Made by a program: the position numbers and the translations under genes. Below are positions 1-8,667 of a stretch of DNA of 54,049 bases, piece by piece; position 1 is the first letter of the stretch; each line of letters begins with the position of its first letter. The notes below the pieces were generated by a model. The model was not told where the DNA came from, made no database searches, and saw nothing but the letters and a program-made list of their open reading frames with translations. The stretch is taken from positions 1 through 54,049 of the forward strand of contig VBKF01000109.1 of assembly GCA_005888095.1 (NCBI GenBank). The letters are read 5' to 3'. Origin of the DNA: Deltaproteobacteria bacterium (GTDB taxonomy: Bacteria > Desulfobacterota > Binatia > DP-6).

Positions 1-465
1 GTCGGCCGCGTGCTTGACCAGCACCCGCGCCGCGGCGAGCGCGAAGTTGCCGCCCGAGCCGATGGCGCAGATGCCGTCCTCCGGCTCGACGACATCGCCG
101 TTGCCCGACACGACGAGCGACGACTCCCGGTCGGCGACGACGAGGAGCGCCTCGAGGCGGCGCAGCAGGCGGTCGGTGCGCCAGTCCTTGGCGAGCTCGA
201 CGGCGGCGCGCCGCAGGTTGCCGCTCACCTGCCCGAGCTTCGCCTCGAAGCGCTCGAAGAGCGCGATGGCGTCCGCACCGGCGCCCGCGAACCCGGCCAG
301 CACCCGGTCCTGGTAGATCTTCCGGACCTTGCGCGCGTTGGCCTTGACGATCGTCTGTCCCATGCTCACCTGTCCGTCGCCCGCGATGACCACGCGGCCG
401 CGGTGGCGGAGCGAGAGGATGGTGGTGGCGCGGATCGCGTCAGGCACGCGGGTGCGCCCGGTCAT
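1..465 (-). CDS. hslV: ATP-dependent protease subunit HslV (3' end cut by window edge)
   Basis: Proteolytic subunit of the cytoplasmic HslUV (ClpQY) protease, a proteasome-like threonine peptidase that works with the HslU ATPase. The first 155 residues are visible. After a 13-residue propeptide the mature N-terminus begins Thr14-Thr15, followed by the family motif [10 protein letters not shown] and then [33 protein letters not shown] and AIGSGG, all typical of HslV. Only about the last 20-25 residues should be missing beyond the left edge. The start overlaps the 3' end of xerC by 26 bp, the xerC/codV-hslV-hslU order known in other bacteria, so hslU probably follows outside the window. Identification is secure from the motifs. 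Confidence 0.94.
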   Translation of the reverse strand, partial: MTGRTRVPDAIRATTILSLRHRGRVVIAGDGQVSMGQTIVKANARKVRKIYQDRVLAGFAGAGADAIALFERFEAKLGQVSGNLRRAAVELAKDWRTDRLLRRLEALLVVADRESSLVVSGNGDVVEPEDGICAIGSGGNFALAAARVLVKHAAD

Positions 466-1336
466 AGGCCTCCATGAGACGGCGGAGGTCGACGTGCGTG
501 TAGCGCTGCGTCGTCGAGAGGCTCGCGTGGCCGAGGAGCTCCTGGATGGCGCGCAGATCGGCCCCGGCGCCGAGCAGGTGGGTGGCGAAGGTGTGGCGGA
601 GGGCGTGCGGCGTCGCCTTGGTCGTCGTCCCGCTCGCCAGCACGTGACGGTCCACGAGGCGCCCGACGCTCCGTGGGGTCAGCCGTCCGCCCCGTGCGTT
701 GCGGAAGACCGCGCCGCGCGCCGCCGGCCATCCCGCGCCTGCTGCCGCCGTCCGGTATGTCTCGAGCGCGCGCAGCGCCGGACGTCCCACCGGCACGACG
801 CGCTCCTTGCGGCCCTTGCCGAGGACGCGCACGAGGCCCGCGTCCGCGTCGAGATGCTCCCAGTCGAGGCCGGTGAGCTCGCTCACGCGGAGGCCCGAGG
901 AGTAGAGCAGCTCGAGGATCGCGCGATCGCGGAGGCCGAGGAGCCGGTCGGCCCGCGGCGTCGCGAGCAGCCGGTCGACGTCGTCGAGCGTCAGGTGGGC
1001 GGGCAGCTTGCGCGCGGTCTTCGGCGTGGCCACGACGGCGGACGGGTCGTGCGCGAGGCGCTGCGTGTCGACCAGGAAGCGGAAGAGGCCGCGCACGGCA
1101 GCGAGCTTGCGCGCGATCGAGTTGCGGTCGGTCCGTCCGTCGAGCGTGCGCAGCCAGTGGCGGATCGTCTCGATGCGCACGGCGGCGGGTCCGCCGGCTC
1201 CAACGAACGCGAGGAACTGGCGGAGGTCTGCGAGGTATCCACGCACCGTATGCGGCGACGCGTGCCGTTCGGCGCGGAGGTGGGCGGCGTAGGCGGCGAG
1301 CGCGTCGGCCGTCGCGCGCTCTGTCCTTGTCGGCAT
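440..1336 (-). CDS. xerC: Tyrosine recombinase XerC
   Basis: Site-specific tyrosine recombinase of 298 residues, the usual XerC/XerD length, which resolves chromosome dimers at dif together with a partner recombinase. The N-terminal SAM-like core-binding domain covers about residues 1-95 and the catalytic domain 105-290. The full catalytic set is visible: Arg150 in SSGLRVSEL, the beta-hairpin Lys in GKGRKER, His244 and Arg247 in [10 protein letters not shown], His270 in [10 protein letters not shown] and nucleophile Tyr279 in RYTHV. This spacing matches E. coli XerC closely. The open frame runs further upstream, but the ATG at 1336 starts the conserved domain. It is upstream of and overlaps hslV. 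XerC rather than XerD is inferred from the hslV linkage. Confidence 0.93.
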   Translation of the reverse strand: MPTRTERATADALAAYAAHLRAERHASPHTVRGYLADLRQFLAFVGAGGPAAVRIETIRHWLRTLDGRTDRNSIARKLAAVRGLFRFLVDTQRLAHDPSAVVATPKTARKLPAHLTLDDVDRLLATPRADRLLGLRDRAILELLYSSGLRVSELTGLDWEHLDADAGLVRVLGKGRKERVVPVGRPALRALETYRTAAAGAGWPAARGAVFRNARGGRLTPRSVGRLVDRHVLASGTTTKATPHALRHTFATHLLGAGADLRAIQELLGHASLSTTQRYTHVDLRRLMEAYDRAHPRA

Positions 1337-1345
1337 GGGAGGCCG

Positions 1346-1792
1346 ATGGTAACAACCAGGTCCGGGCGGTACAAGGTGACGGCGACCACGACGCGCGCCG
1401 CGGCGGTCTTCGTGATGCTCTCCGCGCTCCTCTCGGCCTGTCGCGCCGACCCGTCGACGCCGCGCGGGACCGCGGAGCGCTTCCTCGACGCCCACTACGT
1501 GCGCATCGATCTGCCCGCGGCGCTGCCCTACACGACGGACCTCGCGCGCCACAAGGTAGAGGAGGAGATCGGACTCACGCAGGGCCAGGCGATCGACGAG
1601 ACGACGCGCAAGCCCTCGGTGCACTACACCTTCCTCGAGGAGCACCCCGTCGGCGACGACATGGTCAACTACCTCTACCGCGGTACGATCGTGGTCGAGG
1701 ACGCCGACCGCTTCGAGCGGCGCTGGCTCGTCACGGTGCGCCGCGGCGACGGCGGCTGGCGGGTGACGAACTATCAGGAGCTCGGCGAGTGA
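1346..1792 (+). CDS. Predicted lipoprotein, function unknown
   Basis: A protein of 148 residues with a hydrophobic segment (AAAVFVMLSALLSAC) ending in a lipobox L-S-A-C, so probably lipid-anchored in the envelope. The mature part is small and hydrophilic and resembles a compact alpha/beta domain with no motif I recognise. The ATG at 1346 lies only 9 bp from the divergent xerC start and has GGGAGG at 1337-1342, rather close for a ribosome site; GTG at 1376 is an alternative that would still keep the signal sequence. The stop overlaps the GTG start of the next gene (GTGA), so it is translationally coupled to the AsmA-like gene. Confidence 0.75.
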   Translation: MVTTRSGRYKVTATTTRAAAVFVMLSALLSACRADPSTPRGTAERFLDAHYVRIDLPAALPYTTDLARHKVEEEIGLTQGQAIDETTRKPSVHYTFLEEHPVGDDMVNYLYRGTIVVEDADRFERRWLVTVRRGDGGWRVTNYQELGE

Positions 1793-3312
1793 GCCGAGGC
1801 CGGCTCGGGGTGGTCGCGGCGGTGGCTGTCGTCGCCGCGGCGGGCGCGGTCGCCGGCCTGGCGCATCTGGCGAGCCGCCAGCAGGGCCGGCTGCTCCGAG
1901 CGGCGGGGCACGCGCTCGGGCGAGACCTCCGTGCCGAGCGCCTCGGCCTCACCTTCCGCGGCGGTCTCGGCGTCGCCCTCGAGGGCGTCACGATCAGCGA
2001 CGACCCGGCGTTCGACGCGGCAGAGCCCTTCCTCACCGCGCGGCGGCTCGGCATGCGGCTCAGCCTCCTCCCGCTCCTCCGGCGGCGTCTCGTCGTCGAT
2101 CGCGTCGTCGTCGACGAACCCGTCGTGCGTCTCGTGCGCGACCGCGCGGGACGCCTGAACGTCAGCACGCTCGGACACCCCGAGCGGGACTCGGAATCGG
2201 CAGCCGATGCGTCGCGCCGGCACGGGCGGCCCGCCTTCCAGCTCGCGGCCCTCCGCCTGCGACACGGCACCCTCAGCTACACCGACCGCGCCACCGGGCG
2301 CGGCGTCGAGCTGACCGATGTGGCGGTCGACGCGCACGAGCCCCGCTTCGGCGCGCCCATGCCGATCGCGGTGCGGGCGCAGCTCGCGGGCGCCGACCTC
2401 CGCCTCGAAGACATCGTGAGCCAGGGGATGCTCGACCTGGCCGGCGCGCGGCCGGCGTACCAGGGCACGGTGACGGCAGGACGCGGGATGCTGGGATCGC
2501 TGCCGCTGGCCCGCGTACGCGCGACGATCCACGCGAGCCCCCCGGACCTCGCGCTCGATTCGGCCACCATCGAGCTGCTCGGCGGCAGCGCGACCGGAAA
2601 CGCCCGTCTGACCGCGTCGGCGCTCGAGGCGCACATCGCCGGGCGGGGGATCGACCTGGCGCGCGTGCCGGCGCGCCCCGGCGCGCCGCACCCCGCGGGC
2701 GCGCTGGAGCTGGAGGCCGCGCTCGCGGGTCCCGCGCCGGGGACCGAAGGGTTCCGGAGTGCGCTCACCGGCAGCGGCAGATTCCGCGTCGCCGACGGAC
2801 GCGTCGCGGGCGTCGGCGTCGGCCCGGCGATCCTGGAGGTGCTGCGGCCGCTGATGGGGAACGGCGCCGCCGATCGACTCCGGAGCCGCTACCCGGACCT
2901 GCTCGGCAGCGAGGACCTCCGCTTCACGCAGCTCTCCGGGACCGGACGGCTCTCGGGCGGCCGCGTCCACTCGGACGACCTGGTCCTCGCCGGCGCCAGC
3001 TACGACGCGCGCGGCGCCGGGGACCTCGGGCTCGACGGAGACGCCGACGTCTCGGTCCGCGTCGTGGCCTCGCCCGCGCTCACCGACGACCTCCTCGGGC
3101 GCTCCCGCATGCGCCCGGTGCTGGTCGATGACGGCGGCCGCCTCGGCATCCCGCTCCACGTGCGGGGGCCGCTGCACCACCCCCGGGTCACCCCCGAACC
3201 GGCGTTCGCAGCGTCGGTCACGCGGGGGTTGCTCGGCGGGACGGGCCTCGAGGAGAAGGCGGGTTCGCTGGTCGAGCGGCTCTTCGGCGGCAAGCGACGG
3301 CGGGAGCGCTGA
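1789..3312 (+). CDS. AsmA-family envelope protein
   Basis: A 507-residue AsmA/TamB-superfamily protein. Such proteins are anchored by one N-terminal helix and extend through the periplasm, where larger relatives are implicated in phospholipid transport to the outer membrane. Residues about 6-27 form the membrane anchor, followed by GLTFRGGLGVALEGVTISDD and LLPLLRRRLVVDRVVVDEP, the typical AsmA N-terminal beta-strand pattern. The C-terminal half carries repeated amphipathic strands such as SGTGRLSGGRVHSDDLVLAG. GTG at 1789 overlaps the preceding stop and starts right at the anchor. The next gene begins 4 bp after its stop, so the three genes look like one operon. The family is clear; the substrate is unknown. 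Confidence 0.82.
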   Translation: MSRGRLGVVAAVAVVAAAGAVAGLAHLASRQQGRLLRAAGHALGRDLRAERLGLTFRGGLGVALEGVTISDDPAFDAAEPFLTARRLGMRLSLLPLLRRRLVVDRVVVDEPVVRLVRDRAGRLNVSTLGHPERDSESAADASRRHGRPAFQLAALRLRHGTLSYTDRATGRGVELTDVAVDAHEPRFGAPMPIAVRAQLAGADLRLEDIVSQGMLDLAGARPAYQGTVTAGRGMLGSLPLARVRATIHASPPDLALDSATIELLGGSATGNARLTASALEAHIAGRGIDLARVPARPGAPHPAGALELEAALAGPAPGTEGFRSALTGSGRFRVADGRVAGVGVGPAILEVLRPLMGNGAADRLRSRYPDLLGSEDLRFTQLSGTGRLSGGRVHSDDLVLAGASYDARGAGDLGLDGDADVSVRVVASPALTDDLLGRSRMRPVLVDDGGRLGIPLHVRGPLHHPRVTPEPAFAASVTRGLLGGTGLEEKAGSLVERLFGGKRRRER

Positions 3313-3316
3313 CGGC

Positions 3317-4897
3317 GTGCGCCTCCTCCACCTCCTCGCGGGGTCGCTCGTGCTCCGCCCCTACGTCTTCGTCTTCCTCGCCGTCTACCTCTTCGCGGCG
3401 GTGACGCGTCTCGGCGGGCGGCGGGCAGCGGCCTTCACGTTGCTCGCCTGGGCGGTCGCGTACGCCGCCGAGTTCAGCTCCACGCGCACCGGCTTCCCGT
3501 TCGGCTTCTACGTCTACCTCGACGTCACGCGCGACCGCGAGCTCTGGCTGGCCAACGTGCCCTTCTTCGACTCGCTGTCGTTCACCTTCCTGTGCTACCT
3601 GGGTTATGCGCTCGCGCTGTTCCTCTACTCGCCGCTCGCCGTCTCGCCGCGGGACTTCCAGGTGCTCGACACGCCGGACATCCGGGCGAGCCGCCGCGTG
3701 CTGCTGACGGGTGCCTTCTTCGTCATGCTGATCGACGTGGTGATCGACCCGCTCACGTTGCGCGGCGACCGCTGGTTCCTCGGCCGCATCTATTACTATC
3801 CCGGCGGCGGCATCCACTTCGGCGTGCCGCTCAGCAACTACGGCGGCTGGTTCCTCGTCGCGCTGGTGACGATCGGGCTCTACCAGCGGCTCGACCGCCG
3901 CGTCCCGCGGTCGCGCGACGGCCCGCGGCACGTGCGCTATGGTGGGCTCCTCGAGCCGGCGGTCTACCTCGGCATCCTGGTGTTCAACCTGACGCTCACG
4001 TTCTGGATCGGCGAGACCCTGCTTGGCCTGCTCGGCTGCATGCTGTATGCCCCGGTCGTCGTGCTCTTCCTGTCCCACCCGCTGAACCCGATGCGCCGAA
4101 AGGAGACGACCGTGACGTACGCCGTCCTCCTCGTCGCCCTGCTCGCGGCCGGGCCTGCCGCGGCGCTCACCGGCCGCGAGGTGATCGACCGGGCGCAGCA
4201 GCAGAATGGCTTCTCCACCTGGCGCGACCGGCGCAGCGCCGCCACCATGGAGACCTACGACAAGGGGGCGCTCGGGCGGGTGCGCGACGTCGACATCACC
4301 GAGCAGACCGAGCCGCGCGGCGAGCACCGGACCTTCATGGAGTTCACCGCGCCCGCGGACACCAAGGGGACCCGCTTCCTCCACGTCTCGCCGCGCGGGG
4401 AGAAGGACCAGCAGTGGCTGTGGACGCCGTCCACCCGCCGGGTGCGCCGGCTGGGCGACGCGCAGCGCGACGAGAACTTCTTCGGCACCGACCTCAGCTA
4501 TCGCGACCTCGAGCTCATCGTGCGCATCCAGCAGTGGAACGACGACGAGGCGAAGGCGACGCTCGCGTCCGACGAGGAGCTCGACGGCAAGCCGTGCCAC
4601 GTGGTCGAGCTCGTGCCGAAGAACAAGGAGTTCCCGTACTCGCGCTACCGGCTGTGGTTCGCGACCGCCGATTCGCTCCTCTGGCGCGTGGACGTCTACG
4701 ACCTGGAGGATCGGCTCTTCAAGCGCGTGTCGCTCGGCCACTACGAGCGCCTCGGGCGTTACGCCACGGCGATGGAGAGCGACGTCGCGACCGTGCCGTA
4801 CGGCACCCACACGACGTACAAGATGCGCGACGTCCGCTACGACACCGAGGTGCCGGCGAGCGTCTTCGACGTGGCGAACATGGAAGGCGGCCGCTAG
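3317..4897 (+). CDS. Fused CruF-like carotenoid hydratase and LolA-like outer-membrane protein
   Basis: One open frame of 526 residues with two unrelated halves. Residues 1 to about 262 are a polytopic membrane domain of the CruF/DUF422 carotenoid-biosynthesis family, shown by RTGFPFGFYVYLD, FVMLIDVVIDPL and GGIHFGVPLSNYGGW; relatives hydrate acyclic carotenoids. Residues from about 266 form a second module with its own signal-peptide-like start (VTYAVLLVALLAAGPAAAL) followed by a LolA/LppX-like outer-membrane lipoprotein-sorting domain (QQWLWTPSTRRVRRL, NFFGTDLSYRDLE). No stop separates them. An internal GTG at 4112 preceded by GAAAGGAGA suggests the second half may also be translated alone. 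The start is GTG 3317, 4 bp after the AsmA-like gene. Whether the protein stays fused, is processed at the internal signal or is made as two products is open. Confidence 0.82.
   Translation: MRLLHLLAGSLVLRPYVFVFLAVYLFAAVTRLGGRRAAAFTLLAWAVAYAAEFSSTRTGFPFGFYVYLDVTRDRELWLANVPFFDSLSFTFLCYLGYALALFLYSPLAVSPRDFQVLDTPDIRASRRVLLTGAFFVMLIDVVIDPLTLRGDRWFLGRIYYYPGGGIHFGVPLSNYGGWFLVALVTIGLYQRLDRRVPRSRDGPRHVRYGGLLEPAVYLGILVFNLTLTFWIGETLLGLLGCMLYAPVVVLFLSHPLNPMRRKETTVTYAVLLVALLAAGPAAALTGREVIDRAQQQNGFSTWRDRRSAATMETYDKGALGRVRDVDITEQTEPRGEHRTFMEFTAPADTKGTRFLHVSPRGEKDQQWLWTPSTRRVRRLGDAQRDENFFGTDLSYRDLELIVRIQQWNDDEAKATLASDEELDGKPCHVVELVPKNKEFPYSRYRLWFATADSLLWRVDVYDLEDRLFKRVSLGHYERLGRYATAMESDVATVPYGTHTTYKMRDVRYDTEVPASVFDVANMEGGR
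4098..4114 (+). promoter_or_regulatory. Internal Shine-Dalgarno plus GTG start within the CruF/LolA frame
   Basis: GAAAGGAGA at 4098-4106 lies 5 nt before an in-frame GTG at 4112-4114. The residues after the GTG form a standard signal peptide. This is one of the best ribosome-binding sequences in the window, although it sits inside an open reading frame. I infer re-initiation or independent translation of the LolA-like half as a separate 261-residue exported protein. Confidence 0.5.
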
Positions 4898-4899
4898 CC

Positions 4900-4983
4900 A
4901 CCTTCGTGCGACACATCCCGCAGCAGGAGCGGCCCGAGCGCGTCGTGGCGGAGGTCACGCGCTGGGTGGAGGCGCACCCGTGA
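4900..4983 (+). pseudogene. Possible remnant: C-terminal tail of an alpha/beta hydrolase
   Basis: Starting 2 nt after the LolA-like stop, 27 codons in another frame read TFVRHIPQQERPERVVAEVT and then RWVEAHP before a TGA. This looks like the last helix of alpha/beta-hydrolase-fold enzymes (an 'xERPExVxxxVxxWLxxHP' ending). No start codon, catalytic triad or upstream hydrolase sequence is present, so if real it is a deletion scar. The stretch is short and coincidence in GC-rich DNA is possible. Confidence 0.38.
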
Positions 4984-5013
4984 CGCCTGCCCGCTTCGTC
5001 CAGGACTGGCTCT

Positions 5014-5427
5014 TTGGACGTCCGCATCCGTGAAGCGCGGGCCGAGGACGCGTCGGCGCTCCTGGCCCTGTGGGCGGCGAGCGGTCTCCGACCGTCGGTG
5101 ACCGACACGCCCGAGCACCTGCGGCGCCTCGTCGAGCGCGTGCCCGATCTGCTCCTCGTCGCCGAGTCCGACGGCGGTGTCGTCGGCTCGGTGCTCGGCG
5201 GGTGGGACCACTGGCGCGGGCACATCTATCGGCTGGCGGTGCACCCGGCCGCGCGCCGCGGTGGAGTCGGCCGCCGGCTCGCGGCCGAGATCGAGCGGCG
5301 GCTGCGGGCGCGCGGCGCCCGTCGGATCTACGCGCTGGCTTCCAGCCAGGCGGGCCTCGCGTTCTGGGCGTCCGTCGGCTACGAGCGGTCCGGCGACACG
5401 GCGTACGTACGGACCCTTCCCGCCTGA
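5014..5427 (+). CDS. GNAT-family N-acetyltransferase
   Basis: A 137-residue single-domain acetyltransferase that would transfer acetyl from acetyl-CoA to an amine of an unknown substrate. The fold is recognisable: DVRIREARAEDASALLALW (strand 1 and helix 1), LLLVAESDGGVVGSVLGG, then YRLAVHPAARRGGVGRRLA, where RRGGVG is the acetyl-CoA pyrophosphate-binding loop, and the terminal FWASVGYERSG motif. It resembles RimI-like or YpeA-like members. The start appears to be TTG at 5014, since no ATG or GTG fits the domain. It converges with the exporter permease gene, whose stop is 4 bp away. The substrate cannot be told from sequence. Confidence 0.86.
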   Translation: MDVRIREARAEDASALLALWAASGLRPSVTDTPEHLRRLVERVPDLLLVAESDGGVVGSVLGGWDHWRGHIYRLAVHPAARRGGVGRRLAAEIERRLRARGARRIYALASSQAGLAFWASVGYERSGDTAYVRTLPA

Positions 5428-5431
5428 AGCC

Positions 5432-6664
5432 TCACTCGTAGCGGAGCGCGGCGATCGGATCGAGTCGGGCCGCGCGGCGGGCCGGGTAGAAGCCGAAGAA
5501 GATGCCGACGGCGCCCGCCACGAGGAAGGCACCCGCCGCGGCCGGCGCCGAGAGCAGGGTCGGCCACGCCGCGAGGTGGGCGATGAGCCGCGTCGCCCCG
5601 ATGCCGACGACGAGGCCCGCCGCGCCGCCCACCAGGCTGAGCGCCGTCGCCTCGACCAGGAACTGGAGCAGGATGTGCTCGGTCCGCGCGCCGACCGCGA
5701 GGCGGACGCCGATCTCGCGCGTCCGCTCCGTCACCGACACCAGCATGATGTTCATGATGCCGATGCCACCCACCAGGAGCGACACGGACGCGACGCTGAG
5801 GAGCAGGTTCATCATCACCTCGCTCGCGTTCTTCGAGGCCTCGGCAATCTCGTTGAGGTCGCGGACGGTGAAGTCGTCGTCCTGGCCCGGCGGAATGCGG
5901 TGCCGCTCGCGCAGCAGCGTGCGGATCTGCCGTTCGACCTTGGGGAGGGCGTCGGCCGTCGCGGCCGTGACGACGACCATGTCGACCGTGCCCAGGATCT
6001 GCGTGCCGAGGACGCGCCGCTCGGCGGTCAGGAACGGGATCAGGACCACGTCGTCCTGATCCTGGCCCCACGCCGTCTGCCCCTTGCGGGCGAGGACGCC
6101 GATCACCTCGAACGGCACGTTCTTCAGGCGGATGATCGCGCCGATCGGATCCTCGCCCGCGGCGAAGAGCTGATCGACGACCGTCTGCCCGAGGACCGCC
6201 ACCGGCTTGGCGCCCGCGTCCTCCTGCTGGTCGAAGAACCGCCCTGCGCCGACGCGCCAGTCGCGCACCGACAGGTATGACGGCGCCACCCCCTGCGCCG
6301 CCGTGGCCCAGTTCTGGTTGCCGTAGACGACCTGCACCACCTGGCGTTTGGCCCAGGCGACATCGGTGACGGCCGGGCATTCCTTGGTGATCGCCGTGGC
6401 ATCCGCCACCGTGAGCGAGGCGGCCGAGCCCGAGCCCGAGTGCACGCCGTTGGCCGTGGTGGCGCCCGGGATGATCATGACGAGGTTGTTCCCGAGGCTC
6501 TGGATCTCCCGCTGCACGGCGGCGTTCGCGCCGCGCCCGATGCTCACCATGGTCAGCACCGCGGCCACGCCGATGATGACGCCGAGCATGGTGAGCGCCG
6601 AGCGGAGCACGTTCCGCCGGAGCGCGCGGAGCGCGGTGACGACCGTCATCCAGAGCAGGTTCAT
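5432..6664 (-). CDS. MacB-like ABC transporter permease (FtsX family)
   Basis: A 410-residue permease with one N-terminal membrane helix (SALTMLGVIIGVAAVLTMVS), a large periplasmic MacB-type core domain (about residues 45-240) and three C-terminal FtsX helices containing SLLVGGIGIMNIMLVSVTER, REIGVRLAVGA and ATALSLVGGAAGLVVG. This is the mechanotransmission layout of MacB. In E. coli MacB the ATPase and permease are one chain; here they are two genes overlapping by ATGA, the ATPase first. It is the last gene of the tolC-macA-ATPase-permease operon, which should form a tripartite exporter across both membranes. The substrate (antibiotic, peptide or lipid-like) is unknown. Confidence 0.92.
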   Translation of the reverse strand: MNLLWMTVVTALRALRRNVLRSALTMLGVIIGVAAVLTMVSIGRGANAAVQREIQSLGNNLVMIIPGATTANGVHSGSGSAASLTVADATAITKECPAVTDVAWAKRQVVQVVYGNQNWATAAQGVAPSYLSVRDWRVGAGRFFDQQEDAGAKPVAVLGQTVVDQLFAAGEDPIGAIIRLKNVPFEVIGVLARKGQTAWGQDQDDVVLIPFLTAERRVLGTQILGTVDMVVVTAATADALPKVERQIRTLLRERHRIPPGQDDDFTVRDLNEIAEASKNASEVMMNLLLSVASVSLLVGGIGIMNIMLVSVTERTREIGVRLAVGARTEHILLQFLVEATALSLVGGAAGLVVGIGATRLIAHLAAWPTLLSAPAAAGAFLVAGAVGIFFGFYPARRAARLDPIAALRYE

Positions 6665-7395
6665 GCGCGAACGGCCTCCGTGGCATGCCGGGACGGTGCC
6701 TGCGGCTCGTCCGACACGATCCGCCCGTCGCGGAAGGTGACGATGCGCTCGGTGTAGTCGGCGACGTGGGGTTCGTGCGTGACCACGACGATCGTGAGGC
6801 GCCGCTCCCGGCGCAGCCGCAGGAAGAGATCCATGATCTCGGTGCTCGACTGCGTGTCGAGGTTGCCGGTCGGCTCGTCGGCGAGGAGCAGCGAGGGCCC
6901 GTTCGCGAGCGCCCGCGCGATCGCGACGCGCTGCTGCTGCCCGCCGGAGAGCTGGCTCGGCATGTGCTGGTCGCGGCCGCGCAGGCCGACGGCCGCGAGC
7001 AGCTCGCGCGCGCGCCGGCGCTGCTCGGCGAAGGGCACGTTGGCGTAGATCATGGGAAGCGCCACGTTCTCGAGCGCCGTCGACCGCCCGAGCAGGTTGA
7101 AGTTCTGGAAGACGAAGCCGATCCGGTGGCTGCGGATCGCGGCGCGCTCGTTGACGGAGAGCGTGGAGACGTCGGCGTCGCCCAGGCGGTAGGTGCCGCG
7201 CGTCGGCTGGTCGAGGCAGCCGATCAGGTTCATGCACGTCGACTTGCCGGAGCCCGACGCCCCGACGATCGCCACGAACTCGCCCGCCCGGATGTCGAGC
7301 GAGACGCCGCGCAGCGCGCGCACCTCGACGTCGCCGAGGTGGTAGACCTTCCACACGTCGCGGAGCTGGATGAGCGGCCGCATGCCCGGAGCCAT
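6661..7395 (-). CDS. MacB-like ABC transporter ATP-binding protein
   Basis: A 244-residue nucleotide-binding subunit of the LolD/MacB/FtsE class. It has Walker [10 protein letters not shown] at residues 45-53, the Q-loop in [10 protein letters not shown], signature [15 protein letters not shown], Walker [13 protein letters not shown] and the switch His in [12 protein letters not shown]. The GCLDQPTRG segment is typical of the MacB/LolD group. It starts 2 nt after the macA-like stop and overlaps the permease by 4 bp, so the subunits are probably made in equal amounts. ATG at 7383 is a possible alternative start that loses only four residues. It drives the cytoplasmic side of the exporter. Confidence 0.94.
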   Translation of the reverse strand: MAPGMRPLIQLRDVWKVYHLGDVEVRALRGVSLDIRAGEFVAIVGASGSGKSTCMNLIGCLDQPTRGTYRLGDADVSTLSVNERAAIRSHRIGFVFQNFNLLGRSTALENVALPMIYANVPFAEQRRRARELLAAVGLRGRDQHMPSQLSGGQQQRVAIARALANGPSLLLADEPTGNLDTQSSTEIMDLFLRLRRERRLTIVVVTHEPHVADYTERIVTFRDGRIVSDEPQAPSRHATEAVRA

Positions 7396-7397
7396 GG

Positions 7398-8663
7398 CTA
7401 GAGCCTCTTCAGCCCGTGGAACCCCGGCAGCCGCGCGGGGGCGGCCTCCGTGCCCTCGCGCCGCAGGCCGACGACGATCCGGTCCCCCTCGTGGAGGTCG
7501 CCGTTCAGCACCTCCACGTGCTGGCCGTCGCGGACGCCGGCTTCCACCGCGACGCGACGGAGTGCGCCGTCCGGCGCGACGACGTAGACGGCGCTCTCCT
7601 CCGCCGCGCTCGCGCCCGCCGGCCCGGATGCGGCCCCGTCCCCGTCCGGATGGAAGCGCAGCGCGCGGACGGGGATGCGCAGAGCCTGGTCGCGCTTCGC
7701 GGTCGTGATCGAGACGTTGGCCGTCATGCCGGGCTTCAGCTCGAGCCCCGGGTTGTCGACCGCCACGACGACGTCGTAGGTCACGACGTTCTGCACGGTG
7801 ATGGGCGCGTTCCGCACCTGCGCAACCCTGCCGTGGAAGGGCTGGCCCGGGTACGCATCGACGGTGAAGGCGGCGGGCTGTCCCTCGCGCACGCGCCCCA
7901 CGTCGGACTCGCTCACGTTGGTGTCGACCTGCATCTTGGTGAGGTCCCCGGCGATGAGGAAGAGGGTCGGGGTCTGGAAGCTCGCGGCCACCGTCTGCCC
8001 GACGGCGACGTTGACCGAGACCACCACGCCGTCGACGGGCGAGAGGATGTCCGTGTAGCGGAGGTTCACCTGGGCCTCCTCGAGGGTCGCCCGCGCCTGC
8101 GCGACGGCGGCCTGGTCGAGGGCGAGCTGTGCCGACGCCTGCGCGTAGACGGTCTCGGCGGTGTCGACGTCGTTCTGCGCAATCAGGTTCCGCCCGAGCA
8201 GCACGCGGTTCCGCTCGAGGAGGAGCTTCTTGAGCTTCACGTCGGCGCGGTCGCCCTCGACCTTCGCCTGCGTGTTCTGGAGGCTGGCCTCGGCCTCGCG
8301 GACCTTCACGGCGAAGGGCGCCGGGTCGATCTTCGCGATGCGCTGGCCCTTCTTGACCAGCGCGTTGAAGTTGACGTCGATCGCCTGAATCGGGCCCGAG
8401 ACGTAGGTCCCCACCTGCACGGTGGTGACCGGGTTCAGAGTGCCCGTGGCGTTGACGCCCTGCTCGATCGGTCCGCGGTCGACGGCGACGGTCACGTAGC
8501 CGGCGGGCACCATTCTCCCCGCCGGCCGGAAGTAGTACGCGGCGGCGCCGGCGAGGACCGCGGCGGCGGCGATGGCCGCGTGCGGGAGGTGCCGTCGCGG
8601 GCGAGCCGCGGGCGGCGCTTGGGGTTCGTCGAGGGGTCCCAGGTCTTCTGCGTGTATGCTCAT
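7398..8663 (-). CDS. MacA/HlyD-family periplasmic adaptor
   Basis: A 421-residue membrane-fusion protein linking the MacB-like transporter to the TolC channel. It has a cytoplasmic N-terminus, a membrane helix at about 27-46, and a biotinyl-lipoyl half-motif (VTTVQVGTYVSGPIQAIDV). A long alpha-hairpin rich in Ala, Glu and Gln follows (about 125-225: EASLQNTQAKVEGDRADVKL onward), then the second lipoyl half (RYTDILSPVDGVVVSVNVAV) and beta-barrel domains (FTVDAYPGQPFHGRVAQVRN). The order matches MacA. The start ATG at 8663 lies 4 bp after the tolC-like stop. The long hairpin fits contact with a TolC tunnel. Confidence 0.93.
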   Translation of the reverse strand: MSIHAEDLGPLDEPQAPPAARPRRHLPHAAIAAAAVLAGAAAYYFRPAGRMVPAGYVTVAVDRGPIEQGVNATGTLNPVTTVQVGTYVSGPIQAIDVNFNALVKKGQRIAKIDPAPFAVKVREAEASLQNTQAKVEGDRADVKLKKLLLERNRVLLGRNLIAQNDVDTAETVYAQASAQLALDQAAVAQARATLEEAQVNLRYTDILSPVDGVVVSVNVAVGQTVAASFQTPTLFLIAGDLTKMQVDTNVSESDVGRVREGQPAAFTVDAYPGQPFHGRVAQVRNAPITVQNVVTYDVVVAVDNPGLELKPGMTANVSITTAKRDQALRIPVRALRFHPDGDGAASGPAGASAAEESAVYVVAPDGALRRVAVEAGVRDGQHVEVLNGDLHEGDRIVVGLRREGTEAAPARLPGFHGLKRL

Positions 8664-8667
8664 GGTG

